Below are positions 57,753-64,000 of a stretch of 64,000 nt of DNA, piece by piece; the stretch's first letter is position 1; each line of letters begins with the position of its first letter. Made by a program: the position numbers and the translations under genes. This DNA is from Biscogniauxia marginata (Eukaryota; Ascomycota; Sordariomycetes; Xylariales; Xylariaceae): contig MU404160.1 in NCBI GenBank assembly GCA_022695795.1, positions 62,001 through 126,000 of the forward strand, in the 5' to 3' direction. The notes under the pieces are model-generated. The model was not told where the DNA came from, searched no databases, and worked only from the letters and a program-made list of their open reading frames with translations.

Positions 57753-59628
57753 TTAATAGATAACCCAGTTCTTTTCGAACTGGTAGACCCCAGCATCTAC
57801 GATATAACCCATCTCACATCTGTCAAATCTGACTCCCTTCTGTCCGATCTTGTGGAAGTAGTCGAAGCGAGGCGACAAGGCGTGATTTATGTTCTTGACT
57901 CTCTCGGCCAGTAGAGGGCGCGCCAGGGGCGGATACAGGTATTTCTTTACACAATTTCAGCACGAACGGAAGCCAAACGGAAGCGAATCTAGGCGAGCGA
58001 TGACTTTCTCTAGCGGGACGCCGTGGAACAATGCCCCCGGGCATTGTTATCGCTTCTCTGGAGGAGCAAATAGGTTACTAATTTGTCCCGGATCGGCCTG
58101 GTGACATGAAACTCAGTGTACGGTGTCCCATAACGTTGGGCATGGGAACACGGGGGATGAGTGAATGGGAACTTTACCTGCAGATCGTACATCTGGTGTT
58201 CTCCGTTACACCACACAGATTGGTACAGGTTCCACGTGTCGTTCACGATCCTTAGGGCCTTGTACGCGTTGTTGAGGAAGAAGCGCTCGTGTCCAGTATA
58301 GATCCGCCCTTCAGGGGCTGCGAGACCCCAGTACTCGACGTTGAAGTGCTCGTGGTCGTGGCGAATTTTTCAAGTTTTCATTATCACACCCCTCATCAGA
58401 GATATCACTTCGCCGTCAAAATCTGCACCCAATGATGTTACACCTGCGATGCTAAGAATAGTTGGCGTCATATCCATGTGTGTCGTAACCGCTCCTGTAG
58501 TCAGGTTCTGTGATGCACCTAGCTCGTGAATAATAAGGGGAATATTAGTGTCTTCCTCCAACCCGCAAGGCTTTCACGGCTGTAGTCGATGCTGCTCGAT
58601 GTGATACACATGTTCTGTAAGGTAAATAATGACGTGTCATCGAGAATGCCATACTCATCAAGTTGGGCAATGATACTATCAACAAGCTCATTCACCGATT
58701 GCAGTACCAAAAGCCGTTAGCGGTAGAAGTGGTCCTTAAAATTGACGTTTTCCTGACTTTGCCTGGGAAGAGTTGGGATCCAGTTAACGCCGGACGGCTC
58801 TTCAGGGTTGAATTATGGTTCTCTGGGTACCTTGACAACTTATAATAGATCCTTGTACCGGTCGGCAGCAACCGGCCGAGACACCCACGCCTTACGGAGA
58901 TCGGGGGGCCCATTTTCCAGTGCTTTGAAATACCTAGGTAGTCTATGTTTCTGTGGGGCGCAACAGGAGCGACGTCTAGGAAGAAAGGCTGCCCACTGCT
59001 AACATCCTCATCTAGTAGGCCGTATACCTTCCCGGTGAGGATGTCAACCGTATGTTCTCCTTCGTAGCTCACAGGCTCGTCTTGATTGCGTTGGTAGGTG
59101 AGATTTAGATAAACGTACGTGAAGGGTTCTAATAAGAAGTCCGAGTCATTCCACCTAGCCGCATGAGGCGAGTTATAGCTCTTGGCTGTGTGTGCATTGA
59201 ACAGCTCGCCTATATAGTAAGTGCTATATCCCGCATCTTGTAACCACACTGGACGATATTTCTCATTGAGGCCTTGGCTCACGAATTTAGGGTATCTACC
59301 TAGCGACGTTAGAGAAGAGTTGTAGTGGAGCCGTCAAGTATGAGCTCTAACCACATGGAGGGTTGATGTATGTGACGTTGGTATTGTGAGCAGCCTTTCC
59401 TGTCTACAGTGACACCCTTGAAGGGTAAAATAGTGCTGTCGTGCAGAAATGACGCTTGTATGAAGTTCCACGGTCGATTAGATATTTCTTCATGAGAGGT
59501 AATTAACCTAAAGACTACACCTCAAGATATTGGTCGTCAGTCCGAATAAAGTCGATGTTGGCTCTCGGGAGTAGCGGCTTTAGAATCATGCCCGTCTGCA
59601 GGTAATGGAAACTAGGCTTGTTCTCCAT
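57753..59628 (-). pseudogene. Arylsulfatase pseudogene
   Basis: Nearly the whole length of a fungal arylsulfatase can be followed on the minus strand. The parts are NIDFIRTDDQ (metal site), then KRHFCTTALFYPSRVSL, TAG, TGKAAHNTNVTYINPP, then PKFVSQGLNEKYRPVWLQDA, GEHTVDILTGKVYGLLDE, FFLDVAPVAPHRN, NELVDSIIAQLDEYGILDD, NIPLIIHELGASQNLTTGAV, YWGLAAPEGRIYTGHERFF, WNLYQSVWCNGEHQMYDLQ and RFDRCEMGYIVDAG. The catalytic C-x-P-S-R, whose Cys becomes formylglycine, is F-Y-P-S-R here (Cys codon TTT at 59430-59428). There are at least four in-frame stops in the first exons, including TGG to TAG at 59406-59404, and several frameshifts later. The gene is dead. The 5' end is approximate. Confidence 0.85.
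57764..57783. repeat. Short perfect hairpin
   Basis: CCAGTTC and GAACTGG arms are separated by five bases, close to the 3' end of the dead sulfatase. It may be coincidental. Confidence 0.3.
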
Positions 59629-60571
59629 CGTAGGTAATGCTGTGAGACGCAATTGAAGATGAGAGCCAACTAAGAGACTACAGAATTATCACCATGAATA
59701 CTTGGGAACAATGAAAAGGAGACTGTTACTCGGTTTACGTTTCGAGGTTTCCTCACTTCCACGGTTATATAAAACGGTATTTATCCTCTACATTATGTAG
59801 GAGAGTTTGTGGGGTACTCTAGGGTTCAATGTTGGGTTCATGCAATGCGTGATGTCGTTGATATGACGATCTTGATGCAGGTTCTTGGTGTGTAGAATGC
59901 ACATGTAGATGAGAGTATGTCAAGGGTTTATTAATCTGTCTACCTACCTACCTTAGGTAGCTAGTTCACCACGTAACTCACGCGGCCAATCATAACTTGC
60001 AGCAAAGGCGTTTTTTATAGGGAAGCTAATGCAACGCCAGGAATATTTGTAGATTTCCTCCTACGAAACGCTCGATGTTAGATATTCAACGGAGATATTT
60101 CATCTAATTTTAGATATTAAAGGAGATACGAAAAAGCAAAAGGATAGAATCATTTAGAACACATCACATCTTGTAAAGCACGAGGTCCTCAGCCCTGGTG
60201 TTAACTTGGAACAAGAGGTGCAATTAATCTAGCGACTTCAAAGGGTCAAGTTTTCTCCACCGTGGTCAGAGTTAAGTTGAGAAAATCAACGGATACGTGC
60301 ACCGTACAGTTAAAATTAAGGTATAGCAGGAAATTCCAATTCCTAGCCTAAACGGAGTTTCTATCAGATTAGTAGCGCTAGGCATTACATATTCTAACGA
60401 CAGGCCACGTCCGAGCGAAACTCTCCCATACAGACATTGGTAGGCGCATATCATTGCGACCAGGGAAATCTCAAAGTATTCCGCCTTTCATATTATCAAT
60501 CTGCGTAGCTCTACGATGGCATTTATCGCGGAGTCTCAAATCACATGCCCCCCTTTCCTTTATCGTGGCAT
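59629..60571. other. Intergenic
   Basis: It lies upstream of the dead sulfatase and downstream of the P450 gene. CTACCTACC repeats are near 59938. I see no coding frame. Confidence 0.5.
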
Positions 60572-62339
60572 TTAGACGCGAAGTTCAGCCCTAGCTTCGC
60601 TGTATCCTGATAGGATCTGCGAAGCTCGTTCCGCACTCCTCGGCTTGAAGTCACAGGGGAAGGGCAACGGCTCCAGTATGACATGGGCATTCGTGGCTTC
60701 GGAATCGAACTCGATAACCTTTCCTGTCTTGGGACATGTCTTTTGGCTTAAGTTGAAAGCCCAGAGCACAGCGGCGCCGGAGACGAACATCTCGTCGTCG
60801 ACTATATGCTGACCAAGACATGTTCTACGACCCCAGCCAAATGTATGCATGCCGACACCCTCACGGAAGTTCGGGTACCTCGAGAGAGGCTCCTGGTAGG
60901 TCGGCCAGTCCTTCTCCAGATATCGCTCAGGGTGGAAATTCTCTGGGTCTGGATATCTCTCAGGGACGCGATTTATGCTCCTGTTGTTACTGTCAGCATT
61001 CCCATCCTTCTTTTATTTCTGGAGGTGATGAACCTCACCATTCGCACGCCAGAATGATTGTACCCTTAGCAATCTTCTCGCCCATATACTCATCATCCTG
61101 TTCAGCCTGATGGGGAACGCCTTGTGGAGAAGGTTAGTAAGCCGGCGACACAAGGGGGGGAACATATACCTACCAAGTGGGACACCCGACCGCCATCGTA
61201 GAGTTTCTTTGAGGCATGCTCGGACTGTTGGTAGATCTGCGAAGTCTGCCGTGGTAGGCATCCGATTTCCGCACACCCTGTCGATTTCCTCTTGAGCCTT
61301 TCGTTGCCACCCTGGATGCACCATCATGGCCATTAAGAAGAATTGCAATGGACCGCAAATGGTTATCACCCCAACGAGATTCTGGAAGCCTAGCATGCAG
61401 CTTGCAAACTCCTCGTCTTTGGCGTTTTCTTCAAGAGTGACATTGCCTTTGCTCTGCATTTGGGTGAAGTAACGACTCGACCATGTGTCTTTTGGTAGGT
61501 CTCCCCGCAGGAATCGCTGCTTGGCAAGTTGATATGAGTTGAGCCACCAGGCTCTTTGGTGGTCTTCTCGTGCCCGTTCGAATTTCTTCCACGGGTTCAA
61601 CGCCCAAGGAATGGACCAAAGTGGTGTCATTGTGTTAACAACTGGCCCAGACACAGACATCTGGCCCAAGGTGCAATCTGCGCTGTCCCCATTCTCTTTA
61701 CCTTGAGTAGCATCATCCCAAGCTAGCCTACTCATTATACGCCCACAGTGTTCTCTTGTGTTGGCATGGAACTTGGCTGGGTCGAGGAGAAGGACAGCGA
61801 GATATCTCTTCACTTCGTTCTCGATCACACCAAAGAAGTGGCTCCGATGGAATTCGGCCATAGCAGAATGGACCCATTTTCGTTGGGTACTCCATATTTC
61901 TTGTATGCCAGGTTAGTAGATTAATAAGAGCACATACTACCGCTGAACTCGACTCACGATGCCTATCCATAAGTGCTACATAGCCTGGTCCAGTCTTGTG
62001 GTCGAAGAGTGCCCTGATCTGCGGACGGCCAGCATAGATGTTTCCCCTGTCGACGAGAAGCTCCCTGGCAATGTTCTCGTCAGAGATAACGATGAACTGC
62101 TGGCCGAGCATGCTTGTTCGGTAGATTGGTCCATATATGTCAGCCCATTCCTTAAACTTTTTCCACATACAAAACCTGTCAAGGTCGTGAACTCGGCCGA
62201 CGACCGGGAACTGTTGCGGTCCTGGTATGTTCTTTGCCGTTTTGCTGCCATTGATCATCCACGAGACAAATTGGCGCAGAATGGAGAGGACGACGCTCGG
62301 TACCGCCAAATATAGAATGAGGAGGCGAACGCTCTCCAT
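60572..62339 (-). CDS. Cytochrome P450
   Basis: Four exons, 62339-61958, 61899-61174, 61120-61039 and 60980-60572 (introns 58, 53 and 58 nt), give 532 aa. The N-terminal membrane anchor is LLILYLAVPSVVLSILRQFV, followed by the proline hinge NIPGPQQFPVVG. The K-helix ExxR is in LKETLRWRSGVPLGVPH. The PERF-like region is FHPERYL, and the heme loop is FGWGRRTCLGQ with C451 as the iron ligand. The last acceptor is the AG at 60982-60981, which restores W before SINRVPERYPDPENF. The I-helix region reads NLVGVITICGPLQFFLM and lacks the usual A/G-G-x-D/E-T. It is expected to be an ER-bound monooxygenase. Its substrate is unknown, and only a dead sulfatase is adjacent. Confidence 0.9.
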
Positions 62340-64000
62340 GGTGAGGGGTTCTCCCTGGGTCGATACTGGGCGAGCGAGATAAGTCTATCTCTAAGAAATA
62401 TAACAAAAAGGAGTTTGATGTCTGAACCGCTCGCTGATAGCAGGCCAGGTACTTATACCAGCCATAACATTTCAGCCCGCTTGACAGCCCGATCCAGCTA
62501 TTTATTGATGCGTAGAATTAATGCCTGTTTCAAAATAGCGTAGTCAGCGTTCACCCACCCCCCGGGCTATGGGTGGGTTACGCCCTGACAATAATTGCGA
62601 CGGTAGGATTCTGACAGCTGGCCTATAGCAGGCCTTTGGGACCCCGGCGGCGAGCCCTCCAGGATAAAATTAGTTACATGAGATACTTTCATAATTGAAA
62701 ACCCCCCCTTTCTGACTCATAATATGTAGTGTTTAGGGGCCAAGGCCGATGTAGGGATATGTAGCTAGCAAGAGAATGTCCCGTCCTCCCTATGTACAGA
62801 CGCGTCTTGCAAAAGTCTGGGCCGTAAGACGAGTACTCTCGTAGCTTGGCGCAACTAGCGACAGGCGGCAAGTATTATAGCAGCTGGAGACAGAGCTTGA
62901 CCAGCTATTAAGCAGCCAGTTATCAGCTGTTGTGAGCTAAGCACCACATGGCACGGTCCGGCATATGGATAACTTGGGGTTGGTATATGGCCCAACAGGC
63001 TTGCTTACGGCCCCGACTTTTGCAAAGGCAGGGTGACAACTCACAACCAAAAAAGGGAAGATTGCCGTATCTCAATGTAGGAGCCTCTTCCCACACGGTA
63101 CTTTTAGGAGACTCGTTCAGGTACTTAACTCGGGCGCAATCTCCTACTCTAGGTATACTCTGCAGCCGGGCGTTGTCCACCATTGAATCTTGCAAAGGGT
63201 CTCGTTTTGTTCGGTAATTACAGAAGCACTATCGAAGGCCTCGCAGCTGTCTCCTGCAACATGACGATCTAGTATATAATCCCTGTACTCGCTTCAACCC
63301 TGGCCAATGTCAAATGTTAGTCTTCACTCCTGTGCTAAGTGGGGATGTCCGGGGCCTGTCAATGTAGCTTGGCTATCAGTTCAACCTCATTGGACACCGC
63401 TTTTGACATTCATCTATAATCTAGGTAAGGCTTGATATTGTCAGCATCACATGAACTAGTAGGTTTTCATAAGTAGCTCGAGTATCGGATTTCCTTCAGC
63501 CTCATTGACTTAGCGTGTAGTTGGTTTGGCACCGATTGGCCATATCTTCCGAAATTGTTATACAGAAGCCCAGATAACGTTTGTTCCCATTCTCGGTTGG
63601 AAGAATCGAAGGGCAACACGACATTATCGCGGACGTTTAGTCGCGACCTGCACATATATACCTAGCAGTCCAGTAGACGCTAAGTCTAGTTCTAGTATTC
63701 GTGTGCCCTATCGTTTGTACACAAATCCCCCATCGGACTGTCCCTAGAGTGTCTAACATACGAATATTCCATCTTCGGCGTCACACATGATGCATGTCTC
63801 GGGCTGGAAAACCGTTACCTGCCATGCCGTTTAATGTCACCCATCAAAGAAAAGTTCGGATGACAGGCATATTAGTGGTATCTATGATTCAATAGGTTGC
63901 TAGAAGGATCTTTGTAATACAGATACGGCAGAAATCGTGCAGATATTGACGGTGGCATCTCTGTAGTTAAGTGAATATTTGACTTGTGCGGTTTGCATGC
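62340..64000. other. Intergenic to the window end
   Basis: No gene is supported. A GC-rich imperfect hairpin (ACCCACCC / GGGTGGGT) lies at about 62555-62580. The first 150 bp are the P450 promoter. Confidence 0.5.

Noticed and set aside
60981..61038. Earlier acceptor (AG at 60991-60990) for the last P450 intron
   Set aside because: It keeps the frame but gives CNNRSINR instead of the family-typical WSINR; the later AG is preferred.

Overview
The window looks like chromosomal DNA of a filamentous ascomycete (Pezizomycotina, possibly Sordariomycetes). The reasons are short (about 50-90 nt) GT-AG introns with CTAAC-like branch points, fungal-only families (Zn2Cys6/fungal_trans regulator, Vba-type MFS, NCS1 transporter, fungal P450), and a long AT-rich block of retrotransposons with the footprint of RIP (repeat-induced point mutation). 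Species cannot be read from the sequence. Ten genes look intact and five or six are decayed. All exon structures were joined by hand from splice signals and reading frame.

Left arm (1-16 kb). A divergent pair shares a 591-bp promoter with five GATA sites: an NCS1 permease (4 exons, 563 aa) and a 1014-aa fusion of hydantoinase A with an S-methyl-thiohydantoin-desulfurase-like (DUF917) domain. They form a plausible uptake-plus-breakdown unit for a hydantoin-type nitrogen compound. Next come a LanC-like protein, an ankyrin-repeat protein, an acetoacetate-decarboxylase-like protein, and an aminoglycoside-phosphotransferase-like gene broken by one in-frame TGA.

Middle (16.6-37.9 kb). This AT-rich island has no open frame of 60 codons on either strand. 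It holds Ty3/gypsy chromovirus copies: a solo LTR with 5-bp target duplication AAATA; an element (A) whose right LTR was split by a second element (B, 7.55 kb, duplication TAAAT); and a 4.4-kb internally deleted element (C, duplication ATCTC) with zinc-knuckle and chromodomain remnants and a 94-bp assembly gap. Two paralogues of an uncharacterised, possibly papain-like fungal family flank the island and point away from it. The left copy is broken and the right copy is largely intact.

Right arm (38-64 kb). After the right paralogue come an RNA-ligase-like fragment, a 744-aa Zn2Cys6 regulator with a probable GC-AG intron inside the zinc cluster, a MYND-finger protein, a 2-oxoglutarate/Fe(II)-oxygenase-like protein, a kinase-like pseudogene, a coiled-coil protein ending in PPPY, a 12-exon Vba-type MFS transporter with a likely 9-nt micro-exon, an arylsulfatase pseudogene lacking its catalytic cysteine, and a 532-aa cytochrome P450. 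Roughly 3 kb at 45.9-48.9 kb and the last 1.6 kb show no gene I can support.
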